Origin: a bacterium | GTDB taxonomy: Bacteria; Zhuqueibacterota; QNDG01; JAFGCO01 | Direction of reading: 5' to 3' | Assembly (NCBI GenBank): GCA_016930535.1 | Contig: JAFGGN010000032.1 | Coordinates: 1-64,000, forward strand | DNA: 64,000 bases | The notes under the pieces: model-generated | Told to the model about the DNA's origin: nothing | Databases searched by the model: none | The model's input: the letters and a program-made list of their open reading frames with translations, nothing else | Program-made: the position numbers and the translations under genes | In this document: piece by piece, positions 28,709 to 37,214 of the stretch | How positions within the stretch are numbered: position 1 is the first letter of the stretch | How the letters are laid out: each line of letters begins with the position of its first letter

Positions 28709-30046
28709 TCATTTTTCCAGATCGATTTCATTGACGAGCATCTGTTCCAGTGTCTGACGCCTGCGAATCAGCTGAATCCGGCCGTCCGGCCGCAACAGAA
28801 CCTCTGCAGCCTGTATATGTGAATTATAATTGATGAGTGACATGGCTGAGCAATAAGCCCCCACACCTCCGATAATGACATAATCTCCGATATCCGGATC
28901 GGCCATTTTCCGGGGAATGATATGGCCCTGATAGTCCAGACTCTGTGAATCGCCGCTTTCACAGCATCGGCCGACAACAACGCGGTAATCCACCTCATGT
29001 TTCATGGTATTGAGGTCATATTCCGAGGACAGCAGTTTGCCGGCTTTCGATACCACATAAAAGGGATGACGGGAACCGTAGAGCAGCGGCCGTGTATTGG
29101 CCTCCATGCCGGCATCGATAATGATAAATTCAAATCCGGTCGGGCCGGACCATTTTTCATCGACTACGGAAGTGACCAGATAGCCTGAATTGGCAACAAT
29201 ATAAGTCCCTGGCTCGATGCCCATATGCAGGCGGCGCCCCGTGCGGCGATGAAACGCTTCGAATCTTTCCTTGGCATAGTATCCGAGCTCCTGAATGTCG
29301 GCTGCGGTTTCATCCGGCATACGCGCTTCCTTGAATCCGCCGCCGAGGTTGACGGTTTCCGCGTCCGGAAAATATTTTTCCGTGATCTCCAGTTCCCTGT
29401 CTATATTGTCGCGCCACATTTCAGGATCGCCTCCGGATCCGATATGCACATGCACCTGATTGATCGTCAGTTTCTTTTCATGAATCAGTGCGGTGATTTT
29501 GTCCATATTGGCGAGATGAATGCCGAAACTCGAGTATTTGTCCCCTGTATTTCTTGTCACGGATTCTCCGGCACCCACACCGGGATTGATGCGTATGGAC
29601 AGAGGAATTTTATTTTTAACTGCAAAATCCGCGGCGTGCTGCAATTGGGCGATTGAGCAGGCATTGTATGCCAGACCTTCGAGAAGCATGCTCTCGAGAT
29701 CTTTTCGGTCATCTCCCAGGGGTACTTCCTGCGATGTCAGCATCATTCTGTCAAAAGCAATGCCGGCCTGACGGGCACGACGGACTTCGTTGAGCGTGCT
29801 GCAATCCAGCATCAGGCCCTGTGCGCCAATCAGTTGAAGCAGCGCTTTTCCTGAATTGGCTTTCATGGCATATCTGGCCGTAAGACCGAAAGCATTCGGC
29901 ATGGAAAGCACATCCCGGCATTTCTGAACGATTATTGCTTCATCGTACAGATAAAAGGGCGTCGGGTGCATTTCAGCAATCCGGCACAGATTTTCAGCGG
30001 AGACATTGCCGAAAGGGGCAATATGACTGTCTTTCAATTGTGTCAT
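28709..30046 (-). CDS. lysA: diaminopimelate decarboxylase (LysA-like)
   Basis: A 445-residue fold-III PLP enzyme that converts meso-DAP to lysine. The PLP Lys is in YAMKAN, and the PLP-phosphate Gly-rich loop is NLGGGF. HVHIGSGGDP, IEPGTYIV and CCESGDS match the LysA/ornithine decarboxylase-like layout, with the C-terminal Tyr in GVGAYCSAMSLINYN. It is leftward, 1 nt after dapL, completing dapF-dapL-lysA. The sequence departs from classical LysA in several places (CCESGDS instead of CESGD with a preceding Pro-Leu), so a related amino acid decarboxylase is the alternative; the operon argues for LysA. Confidence 0.88.
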   Translation of the reverse strand: MTQLKDSHIAPFGNVSAENLCRIAEMHPTPFYLYDEAIIVQKCRDVLSMPNAFGLTARYAMKANSGKALLQLIGAQGLMLDCSTLNEVRRARQAGIAFDRMMLTSQEVPLGDDRKDLESMLLEGLAYNACSIAQLQHAADFAVKNKIPLSIRINPGVGAGESVTRNTGDKYSSFGIHLANMDKITALIHEKKLTINQVHVHIGSGGDPEMWRDNIDRELEITEKYFPDAETVNLGGGFKEARMPDETAADIQELGYYAKERFEAFHRRTGRRLHMGIEPGTYIVANSGYLVTSVVDEKWSGPTGFEFIIIDAGMEANTRPLLYGSRHPFYVVSKAGKLLSSEYDLNTMKHEVDYRVVVGRCCESGDSQSLDYQGHIIPRKMADPDIGDYVIIGGVGAYCSAMSLINYNSHIQAAEVLLRPDGRIQLIRRRQTLEQMLVNEIDLEK

Positions 30047-30047
30047 T

Positions 30048-31277
30048 TTACAGCCTCAAATTTTCCTTGATGTTCCGGACAGCTTTTGAAATATCTTCGG
30101 TATGACCAAAGGCGCTGAGCCTGAAAAAACCCTCGCCGCTCGGACCGAAACCGGATCCCGGTGTGCCGACGACATGGGTCTCTTCCAGCAGCTTGTCAAA
30201 AAAGGCCCAGGATGTCATTTGGGAGGGCGTTTTCAGCCACACATACGGCGCATTTTTCCCCCCATACACCTTCAAACCGATTTCTGTAAGCCCGTCACGG
30301 ATAATACGGGCATTGTTCATATAGTAATCGACGAGCTGCCGACATTCTCTTTGTCCCTGATCGGAAAGGGCCGCGATGCCGCCGAGCTGCACAATATTTG
30401 AGGGACCATTAAAAAACGTATTCATGCGGCGTTCCCACATGCGATTGACCTTGCCGGAAGCCGCATTCTCAGTGACGAGGTCCATCGGCACGACTGTCCA
30501 GCCGAGCCGCACACCTGTGAAACCGGCCATTTTCGAAAAACTGTTTATTTCAATAGCGCATTTTTTTGCGTCCTCAATCTCATAAATGGAGCGGGGGAGG
30601 CCCGGATCCTGAATAAAAGCGGCATAGGCCGCATCGAAGACAATCACGGCTTTATTCGCGATGGCATACCGGATAAATGCCTCCAGCTGGGATCTGGTGG
30701 CCACAGTGCCGGTCGGATTGTTCGGGCTGCAGATGTAAATCAGGTCGACTTTCTGTTCAGGCAGAGCAGGGAAAAACCCGTTTTCCTCATGACACGGCAT
30801 ATAGACCATGCGCTCGTATTGCCGGGTTTCGGGAATAAAGGCACCTGTCCTGCCTGCAATGACATTCGTGTCCACATACACGGGATATGCCGGATCCTGA
30901 ACAGCCACGATACTGTCCGTGCAGAAAATCGACTGGATATTGCCTGAATCCGGTTTTGCGCCGTCGCTGACAAAAATTTCGTTGATGTCCGCGGTTACAC
31001 CCAGTTTTTGATAATATCCGGATATGGCCTTTCGGATCGGCACATCACCGTAATTCACGGTATAGCCGGTATACGTCTCCACATGGGCCAGTCTGTCCAC
31101 ACCCTCATGCAGTCCCCGGATGACTGACGGGGTCAGGGGTTCTGTTGTATTTCCTATTCCCAGCTTCATGAGGGTTACATCAGGATTGTTTTCAAGAAAC
31201 AGATCTGTTCGACGGGTTATCTCGGGAAATAAATAGCCTGCGGCCAGTTTGTCATAATTGCTGTTCGTTCTTGCCAT
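30048..31277 (-). CDS. dapL: LL-diaminopimelate aminotransferase
   Basis: A 409-residue fold-I PLP aminotransferase that converts tetrahydrodipicolinate directly to LL-DAP with glutamate as amino donor. This bypasses the succinylase/acetylase routes. The DapL-specific blocks are present: LAAGYLFPEITRRTDLF, KLGIGNTTEPLTPSVI, IFVSDGAKPDSGNIQ, ICSPNNPTGT and the PLP Lys in SFSKMAGFTGVRLGW. The pathway is found in plants, chlamydiae, leptospires, methanogens and several FCB-type bacteria. It fits the genes around it: dapA and dapB make the substrate, dapF and lysA use the product. Confidence 0.96.
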   Translation of the reverse strand: MARTNSNYDKLAAGYLFPEITRRTDLFLENNPDVTLMKLGIGNTTEPLTPSVIRGLHEGVDRLAHVETYTGYTVNYGDVPIRKAISGYYQKLGVTADINEIFVSDGAKPDSGNIQSIFCTDSIVAVQDPAYPVYVDTNVIAGRTGAFIPETRQYERMVYMPCHEENGFFPALPEQKVDLIYICSPNNPTGTVATRSQLEAFIRYAIANKAVIVFDAAYAAFIQDPGLPRSIYEIEDAKKCAIEINSFSKMAGFTGVRLGWTVVPMDLVTENAASGKVNRMWERRMNTFFNGPSNIVQLGGIAALSDQGQRECRQLVDYYMNNARIIRDGLTEIGLKVYGGKNAPYVWLKTPSQMTSWAFFDKLLEETHVVGTPGSGFGPSGEGFFRLSAFGHTEDISKAVRNIKENLRL

Positions 31278-31325
31278 AAAGAAAACTCCGAAATAAATGA
31301 ATGCGAAGTCTGAGCCGAAAATTCG

Positions 31326-32189
31326 TTACCGGACAAGAAAATCCGGGATGTCGTCAAATATGTCCGGATCAATGGTGCCGGAGCCGACACGGGTAACCGG
31401 TCCGGTCATCAGGATCTGAAAATCTGTATCAATAACGATAGCAATGATGCCTCCGGGCATGTGTACGGATATATGCGCATCGCACAGCCCCAGTTTGTAT
31501 GCAACAGCTGCTGCGGCAGAGCTGCTGCTGCCGGATGCCAGTGTGTATCCGGCACCCCTTTCCCAGATTTCAATCTGAATATTCGACCGGTCAATCACTT
31601 TCATAAACTGGACGTTGGTCCGGTTGGGGAAACGGGCATCCCGCTCGATGAAAGGCCCAATCTCCTTTGCCAGTGATTCGCTGACCGTATCGGAAAGAAC
31701 CACACAATGCGGATTTCCCACGGTTGCGGCACAATATGTCCATTCCCGGTCCCCGATCATGATTTTTTCATTCAGAACCTGCCGGCGGGGCCCCTGAACC
31801 GGAATATCATGACTGTCAAAACTGACGCAACCCATTTGAACCTGGACGGTTTTGCCCATGTCCTGAATGACGGCACGGACATGTCCGCCTGGCGTATATA
31901 TCGTAAATGACTGATTTTCCTGAACCAGTCCCTGATCCCATAAATACCGTGAGAATATTCTCAGACCATTGCCGCTCTTTTCAGCCTCACTGGCATCGGG
32001 ATTGAAAATACGCAGTCCGAAAGCATGATCGTCTCTTTCGACCGGTCCCCAGAGAATACCGTCCGAGCCGATACCGTAGTTCCGGTGGCAGATTGTTATA
32101 ATCTCCTTTGCAGAGAGTTCCCGGCCGGTATCCGAAGGATTCATAACCAGATAATCATTGCCCAATCCGTGATATTTTTGATACTGCAT
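31326..32189 (-). CDS. dapF: diaminopimelate epimerase, both catalytic Cys replaced by Ser
   Basis: A 287-residue DapF, which interconverts LL- and meso-DAP. The fold is conserved end to end: YQKYHGLGNDYLVM, IFNPDASEAE, VGNPHCVVL, PNRTNVQFM and WERGAGYT. However, the two catalytic cysteines are Ser: Ser72 in KSGNGLR (normally CGNGxR) and Ser219 in LASGSSSS (normally ACGTGAC). The usual GAGE is GAGY. The operon context (first gene before dapL and lysA) says it is the epimerase of this pathway. The start is ATG 32189; an upstream ATG at 32204 adds 5 residues. Whether Ser/Ser supports epimerisation, or defines a known variant subfamily, I cannot tell. Confidence 0.88.
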   Translation of the reverse strand: MQYQKYHGLGNDYLVMNPSDTGRELSAKEIITICHRNYGIGSDGILWGPVERDDHAFGLRIFNPDASEAEKSGNGLRIFSRYLWDQGLVQENQSFTIYTPGGHVRAVIQDMGKTVQVQMGCVSFDSHDIPVQGPRRQVLNEKIMIGDREWTYCAATVGNPHCVVLSDTVSESLAKEIGPFIERDARFPNRTNVQFMKVIDRSNIQIEIWERGAGYTLASGSSSSAAAAVAYKLGLCDAHISVHMPGGIIAIVIDTDFQILMTGPVTRVGSGTIDPDIFDDIPDFLVR

Positions 32190-32239
32190 GTCTGAAAATC
32201 CCAATCGCTCAAGTTGTGTTGACCTTTCAGTGAAAAATC

Positions 32240-32268
32240 AATATACAAAACTTCACGGAATATTCCAA
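32240..32268 (-). promoter_or_regulatory. leftward sigma-70-type promoter for dapF-dapL-lysA
   Basis: On the minus strand: TTGGAA (32268-32263), a 17-nt spacer and TATATT (32245-32240). Transcription would start near 32233, about 44 nt before the dapF ATG. It is back to back with the rightward lysC promoter 53 bp away. Confidence 0.6.
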
Positions 32269-32320
32269 TATGTGAATATCAATTCAATTGAATTTTATGC
32301 ATCATCGATGCAATGTCTGC

Positions 32321-32349
32321 TTGACATTCGAAACCTGGTGTGCTATATT
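32321..32349 (+). promoter_or_regulatory. rightward sigma-70-type promoter for lysC-dapB-dapA
   Basis: TTGACA (32321-32326), a 17-nt spacer and TATATT (32344-32349). The predicted leader before the lysC ATG is only about 28 nt, so there is no room for a lysine riboswitch. A 10-bp palindrome TTCAATTGAA (32283-32292) lies between this and the leftward promoter and could be an operator, but it is AT-rich and may be chance. Confidence 0.75.
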
Positions 32350-32383
32350 GATTTTTGTTTCTTAACCAGCACAGCGGGCAGCC

Positions 32384-33784
32384 ATGATCATCATGAAGTT
32401 CGGCGGAACGTCGATCCAGGATGTGGAATCCATTCAGAGGGTAGCGGAAATTATACGCGGCCGGATTTCAAAACGGCCCGTGGTCGTCAATTCGGCCATG
32501 GGTAAGACGACGCGTCATTTGCTGCATACGGCTCAGGCTGCAGCGCAGGGAGATTCGGAAAAGGCAGACAGGCTGCTTTCCGAGGTCATTTCTTATCATA
32601 ACGACCTGATTAAATCCCTCTTCCCAAAAAACAACATGAATCCGCTGATCAGGCAATGTGACGGTTTTTTTCAGGAGCTGGTGAAACTGAAGGACGGCGT
32701 ATGCGTACTCCGGGATCTGACGCCCAGAAGCCAGGATAAGTTTCTGGCATACGGGGAACTGATAGCCACCTCCATCATCGCGGCCGTACTGCAGCAGTCA
32801 GGTCTCGATGCGGTCTGGTGTGATGCCAGGGAATGCATGATTACGGATGATCGCTTTACCCATGCACAACCGGTCAGGGAAGTCGCTTTTCCGGCCATCC
32901 GGGCGATGATGATGTCCCTTGTCAGCGAAGACCGGGTTCCGGTGATCCAGGGATACATCGGATCTACACGCGAAGGGATCACGACCACGCTGGGATTTGA
33001 AGGATCGGATTTCACGGCTGCGCTGATCGGTGCGGCGCTCGATGCAGAGGATATACAAATCTGGAAAGATGTTTCAGGCGTCATGACCGCAGATCCGGAG
33101 ATTTTTGCTGAACCCTATACAGTAAAACAGATGTCGTTTGACGAAGCGGCCGAAATTACCTTTTTTGGAGCCAAAGTGCTGCATCCCAGTTCAATCGCTC
33201 CGGCGAGAGAAAAAAATATTCCCGTTCATGTTCTGAATTCAAAATTGCCGGAGTGCACAGGGACCGTATTAAGCGATGAAGCGGCTGTTTGCAGACATCC
33301 CGTTAAATCCATTACCTATAAGAGGCCCGTTTGCCTGCTTTCACTGAGAAATACGCATCATCTGCCGTTTTATGATTTTTTTAAAAATGTGTTCGATGTG
33401 CTTGACCGCGAACGGTTGTCGCCCTATCTGGCAAATATTGCGGAGCGATCCGTGAAACTGGTTCTGGGCACTTCCGTCAATCTTCAGCATTTGCTGGACG
33501 ATCTCAATCCATTTGCCAAAATTGATATCATACCCCACAAGGCAACGGTTTCCGTAATCGGACATGCGCTCGTCGATCATCCGGACATTGCCGGAAGAAT
33601 CATCCATGCACTGGCCGATATTCAGGTGGAGCTGATTTCGCACGGCACATCGAATATGAATACGACGCTTGTGATTGATGCCGATAAAGTGGAAACCGCG
33701 GTCAGCAGACTGCATCAGGAATTTTTCAGGCAGCCGGACCCCGACGTGTTTGAAATCCAAATGAAAAAGGGGAACGTATCGTGA
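32384..33784 (+). CDS. lysC: aspartate kinase
   Basis: A 466-residue monofunctional aspartokinase, first enzyme of the aspartate family pathway. The N-terminal MKFGGTSI is the ATP/Asp-binding signature, followed by VVNSAMGKTT, FLAYGELIAT, IQGYIGSTREGITTTLG, GSDFTAALIGAALDAE and IWKDVSGVMTADP. Two ACT-type regulatory segments follow from about residue 310 (VCLLSLRNTH, then ATVSVIGHALVDHPDIAGR and LISHGTSNMNTTLVID). Lysine feedback is usual for the family. It heads the rightward operon with dapB (4-nt overlap) and dapA. Confidence 0.95.
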   Translation: MIIMKFGGTSIQDVESIQRVAEIIRGRISKRPVVVNSAMGKTTRHLLHTAQAAAQGDSEKADRLLSEVISYHNDLIKSLFPKNNMNPLIRQCDGFFQELVKLKDGVCVLRDLTPRSQDKFLAYGELIATSIIAAVLQQSGLDAVWCDARECMITDDRFTHAQPVREVAFPAIRAMMMSLVSEDRVPVIQGYIGSTREGITTTLGFEGSDFTAALIGAALDAEDIQIWKDVSGVMTADPEIFAEPYTVKQMSFDEAAEITFFGAKVLHPSSIAPAREKNIPVHVLNSKLPECTGTVLSDEAAVCRHPVKSITYKRPVCLLSLRNTHHLPFYDFFKNVFDVLDRERLSPYLANIAERSVKLVLGTSVNLQHLLDDLNPFAKIDIIPHKATVSVIGHALVDHPDIAGRIIHALADIQVELISHGTSNMNTTLVIDADKVETAVSRLHQEFFRQPDPDVFEIQMKKGNVS

Positions 33785-34506
33785 AAATCGGTCTGGTCGG
33801 ATACGGGAAAATGGGTAAAATCATCGAATCGCTCGCACCAAATCATGGATTGGAAGTCGGAGCCAGATTCGATATCGGCAATCCGCTTCAGGATGATGCG
33901 CAGACCCGGCAAATACTGAAGGATATCCCGGTGCTCATCGAATTTTCCACACCGGAGTCCGTAATGCACAATATCCGGTGCGGTCTTGCGCTCGAAAAAC
34001 AGATGGTCGTAGGTACGACCGGCTGGCATGACCATATTGATGAAGTGAAGGACCTTGTAGAAAAAAACGGAACCGGACTGGTTCATGCGTCCAATTTTTC
34101 ACTGGGTGTCAATTTATTCTACGAAATTCTGAAAAATGCCGGTCCGATCATGGCGCGGTTTGAACAATACGTGCCTTTTATGGAAGAACAGCATCACCAA
34201 TTCAAAAAAGATGCGCCTTCGGGCACTGCAAAGGTCATCAGGGAGCTGATTCAGCCGTATTTCGACACGGAAATACCGATTTCATGCGTCAGGGCGGGAT
34301 ATATTCCCGGTTCACACGCCGTTGTTTTTGATTCACGGGTGGATACGATTAAATTGGAACATGTCGCGAGAAACAGGGAAGGTTTTGCCGAAGGCGCCCT
34401 GATCGCGGCCAGGTGGATTCAGGACCAGAAAGGCCTTTTCGGGTTTCAGGATATTCTTGGAACACTGCTGCAGCAATCCGGGAAAAAGGAGTCAAATTAT
34501 GAGTAA
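33781..34506 (+). CDS. dapB: 4-hydroxy-tetrahydrodipicolinate reductase
   Basis: A 241-residue NAD(P)H-dependent reductase. The N-terminal Rossmann motif is KIGLVGYGKMGKIIE; VLIEFSTPESV and VVGTTGWHDH are in the dinucleotide domain. The catalytic region shows EEQHHQFKKDAPSGTAK (the His-His and Lys motifs of DapB). It is somewhat shorter than E. coli DapB (273), as in Thermotoga and Bacteroidetes enzymes. GTG 33781 overlaps the lysC stop (GTGA). Its 3' end overlaps dapA by 8 nt. Confidence 0.93.
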   Translation: MKIGLVGYGKMGKIIESLAPNHGLEVGARFDIGNPLQDDAQTRQILKDIPVLIEFSTPESVMHNIRCGLALEKQMVVGTTGWHDHIDEVKDLVEKNGTGLVHASNFSLGVNLFYEILKNAGPIMARFEQYVPFMEEQHHQFKKDAPSGTAKVIRELIQPYFDTEIPISCVRAGYIPGSHAVVFDSRVDTIKLEHVARNREGFAEGALIAARWIQDQKGLFGFQDILGTLLQQSGKKESNYE

Positions 34507-35389
34507 GACAAAGAAAATATTCGGATGCGGAACTGCCATAGTTACGCCATTTACTGAGAATGGCGATATTGATATAGTGGCCCTGAAACGGCTTGTCGAT
34601 TATCAGCTTAAAGAAGGCATCGATTTTCTTGTTCCATGCGGTACAACCGGTGAATCCGCCACGTTGAGTCTGGAAGAAACATTGCTGGTGGTTGAAACGG
34701 TTTTGCAGCGTGTGGAGGGGAAAATACCGGTTATTGCCGGTGCCGGCGGGTACAACACGGCCCATGTCATAGAAATGGCCAGGGCTATTGAACGTCTCGG
34801 TGTGGACGGACTGCTGTCCGTGACGCCTTATTACAACAAGCCCACGCAGGAAGGCCTTTTTCAGCATTATAAGGCCCTTTCGGAAGCGGTCAATACGCCG
34901 ATTATCATATACAATGTGCCTCCCAGGACAAACACCAATATCCTTCCCGCCACGGTGATGCGTCTCGCGGAGCTGGATAATATCATCGGAATCAAGGAGG
35001 CCACTGGAGATATCGGTCAGATGAGCGATCAGGCCATGATGTATAAAGAAAATTTTATCATGCTTTCGGGCGACGATGCGAATGCATTGCCCCTTATCGC
35101 ATTGGGCGGAAAAGGATTAATATCGGTGGCTGCGAATGAAATACCGGGTCAGATGAGGCAATTGACGCATCTGTGCCTGGAAGGGGAGTATGACAAGGCG
35201 AGAAAACTGCAAAAATCCATATTTCCGCTTCTCAGGGCCAATTTTATCGAAACAAATCCGATACCCGTAAAAGCAGCCCTGTCCATGATGGGATTGATTG
35301 AAGAATCGTATCGTCTTCCTCTGGTTCCGATGCATCCGGATAACAAATTGAAATTAAAGCAGGTACTGCAGAATATGAACCTGATCTGA
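34499..35389 (+). CDS. dapA: 4-hydroxy-tetrahydrodipicolinate synthase
   Basis: A 296-residue class I aldolase condensing pyruvate with aspartate semialdehyde. GCGTAIVTPFTENGDID, the GTTGESATLS motif, the Tyr-containing VTPYYNKPTQEGLF, and the Schiff-base Lys in IGIKEATGD are all in place. The length is normal. The start is ATG 34499, with AAAGGAG just upstream inside the end of dapB; the longer frame is not conserved. It ends the lysine operon. A weak, imperfect hairpin after the stop (35393-35424) is a poor terminator match. Confidence 0.95.
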   Translation: MSKTKKIFGCGTAIVTPFTENGDIDIVALKRLVDYQLKEGIDFLVPCGTTGESATLSLEETLLVVETVLQRVEGKIPVIAGAGGYNTAHVIEMARAIERLGVDGLLSVTPYYNKPTQEGLFQHYKALSEAVNTPIIIYNVPPRTNTNILPATVMRLAELDNIIGIKEATGDIGQMSDQAMMYKENFIMLSGDDANALPLIALGGKGLISVAANEIPGQMRQLTHLCLEGEYDKARKLQKSIFPLLRANFIETNPIPVKAALSMMGLIEESYRLPLVPMHPDNKLKLKQVLQNMNLI

Positions 35390-35459
35390 TAGCCGCTTTT
35401 TCATTACGCATGAAAAAACGGTTGATCCGGTAAATGGTCACATCGCGGGAGCAACGTTC

Positions 35460-35780
35460 ATGGAAAAGGAAAAACCTGTACTGGGGATTGTGAGGGACAG
35501 CAGCTGCAACAAAGTACACATTCATGTCAACAGGACAGGCCTGGAAATGCTGTTCAGCGCATTGAACGGATTGAAAAAAAAACTCGACAGCAATCAGAAC
35601 GATAAAGTCCGGTTTTCATTGGCATCGCTCCATGAATCCCGTCTGACTGAATCGATGCTCAAGGAAGAGTGGGATTCGGGATTCAAACAGATTCAGGATC
35701 TGGAGATCCATGCCTGGAACGCAGAATCCGTACGCAGGTACAAGCTGATTTATGAGGATCCCAGGGGCGGATTTGTTTGA
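35460..35780 (+). CDS. hypothetical protein, 106 aa
   Basis: Not recognised with confidence. A soluble 106-residue protein with no signal or membrane segment. The pattern (KVHIHVNRTGLEMLFSALNGL, then a strand and KVRFSLASLHESRLTE) is loosely like small Imm32-type or antitoxin-like folds, but no partner toxin gene is near. The ATG has GCGGGAGCAACGTTC upstream (GGGAG, 10 nt). It stands alone between the lysine operon and a pseudogene, and the codon use looks native. It may be a real gene of lineage-specific function. Confidence 0.55.
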   Translation: MEKEKPVLGIVRDSSCNKVHIHVNRTGLEMLFSALNGLKKKLDSNQNDKVRFSLASLHESRLTESMLKEEWDSGFKQIQDLEIHAWNAESVRRYKLIYEDPRGGFV

Positions 35781-35863
35781 TTGATTTTATTTGCCGGCCA
35801 CGGCCAGCCGCGTGACAATACGTATCCGTCCCGGCGCAGAAATCGGGAATCAGGTCTTGTCGA

Positions 35864-37090
35864 TTATCCGTAGGAACGGCGGGCATCGTCGGGATGCAGA
35901 CCGCAATAGGGTTTCATTCTCTGATACACGGATTTCGCCATTGAGCTGGGATTTTTCTCACACGCGTGAAAGGGCACGGTGAACTCGTCCGTTTGTGCGC
36001 CTGCAATGACGATTTTTGACGGATCCGGAGGATCACCCAGCCCCTTGTCTTTCGCTCTCAGAAGCCAGTTTTCAGATACAACGAACGGCTCCGTGTAATT
36101 AGGAGCCAGGGGATTAAATCCCATTACCTGCATACCGACCGCATCTGTTTTTACGGCATTTTTTCCTGAAGCGAGTGCATAGGCCCTGAGCGGGGCTGAA
36201 TAATCGGGCACCCAGGTTCCTTCGCCTTTATCCATGGTGCTGATCCCGTCGATCACGGCAAGGTCTACCGGACGGGCCTTGTTCAGATCGATAATCGTGC
36301 GGGGCAGAAACCAGCTTGCCATGGACAGATCGCCGTCGATTCCATGCAGACCCCATCTCGTTCAGCCTCCCCCGGCGCCGCTGTATAAATAACCTGGAAC
36401 CATACCGACATTGTTTTTCATGGAAAGTGTGATACCGGCTGTGTAATGGCACTTCATTTTGGCGATACTGACATAAACGTCTGCCTCCTTCAGTATCGCA
36501 TTGACCCTGAACTGATTAAAATTATAGGGATCTGTAACCGTCAGTACTTCAAAATCCGGATAGGGTGCAGGATTATTGAGATCGCGGAATTCCGCTTCCA
36601 GGCGTGAGAGCACGGATTTATATCCGTAACGGGTGCTGTTCATGATTTCCGCTCCGCCTGACTCGACGACATAAAGTGCGCCTGCCCCTGCATCTTTCAG
36701 CAGTTCACCGACTGCACGAATAACACCGGAGTGGGTCCAGATGCTTTCCTCGACAGAACATTGAAGACCGGCTTCGACCCACGAACCTCCCCGCCGGTCA
36801 GGTCGATTTTCATCGCCACTTTGGCTCCGGAACCCACAAGATCAAATAAACCGCCGATTTCATTGAACATGGTTTCCACTGCTTTCCTGAGCCCTGGATA
36901 ATCATAATTTGGCAGTTTGGCCAGAGCGACGTCGGCATTTCCAGGGACATTGTCTTCATTGGAGCCTGTCGGACTGCTTTTTTTTCCGCAGGAGGCCAGA
37001 AAGGCCGCTGTTCCGGCTGCACCTGCCTTTTTTTAAAAATTCGCGTCGGGAAAATCCGGTTTTATCCTTTTGAAATGATTTTCGTGTCAT
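35864..37090 (-). pseudogene. DUF362-domain Tat-exported protein, three inactivating lesions
   Basis: Read leftward from ATG 37090. It begins with a twin-arginine signal (SRREFLKK, then AGAAGTAAFLASCGKK), leading into a DUF362-like body: VAMKIDLTGG, SWVEAGLQCSVEESIWTHSG, GALYVVESGGAEIMNS, VSIAKMKCHYTAGITLSMKN and VDLAVIDGISTMDKGEG. Three breaks are needed to read it through: one extra A in the A7 run at 37028-37034 just after the Tat motif, a frameshift at the G-rich tract near 36785-36793, and an in-frame TGA at 36362-36364 (one change from CGA). The length would otherwise be about 400 residues, normal for the family. Sec insertion seems unlikely given the other lesions. Sequencing error cannot be ruled out. 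Confidence 0.72.
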
Positions 37091-37162
37091 CCGTCAGTTC
37101 CTTTATTCCTCTGCTTTTACAGGACTGTACAGGGAATACCGGTTCTTTATCCATGTAAAAAT

Positions 37163-37192
37163 AAAAAGCAATCCCGTATGAGATTGCTTTTT
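37163..37192 (-). terminator. intrinsic terminator of nrdJ
   Basis: An 11-bp perfect stem, AAAAAGCAATC (37163-37173) with GATTGCTTTTT (37182-37192), and an 8-nt loop. Its A and T tails make it work in either direction. It lies 22 nt beyond the nrdJ stop and upstream of the DUF362 pseudogene start. Confidence 0.75.
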
Positions 37193-37214
37193 AAACTCAT
37201 TAAAAAATGACGGA

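Noticed and set aside
32350..32383. Lysine riboswitch before lysC
   Set aside because: The leader from the predicted start is only about 28-34 nt, far shorter than an L-box aptamer.
35393..35424. Hairpin after dapA as an intrinsic terminator
   Set aside because: The stem is AT-rich and imperfect (CCGCTTTTTCAT against ATGAAAAAACGG) and is not followed by a T-run.
36362..36364. In-frame TGA in the DUF362 gene as a selenocysteine codon
   Set aside because: The same gene has two frameshifts, the position is an ordinary Arg/Gly-rich loop in the family, and no SECIS-like hairpin was evident after it.
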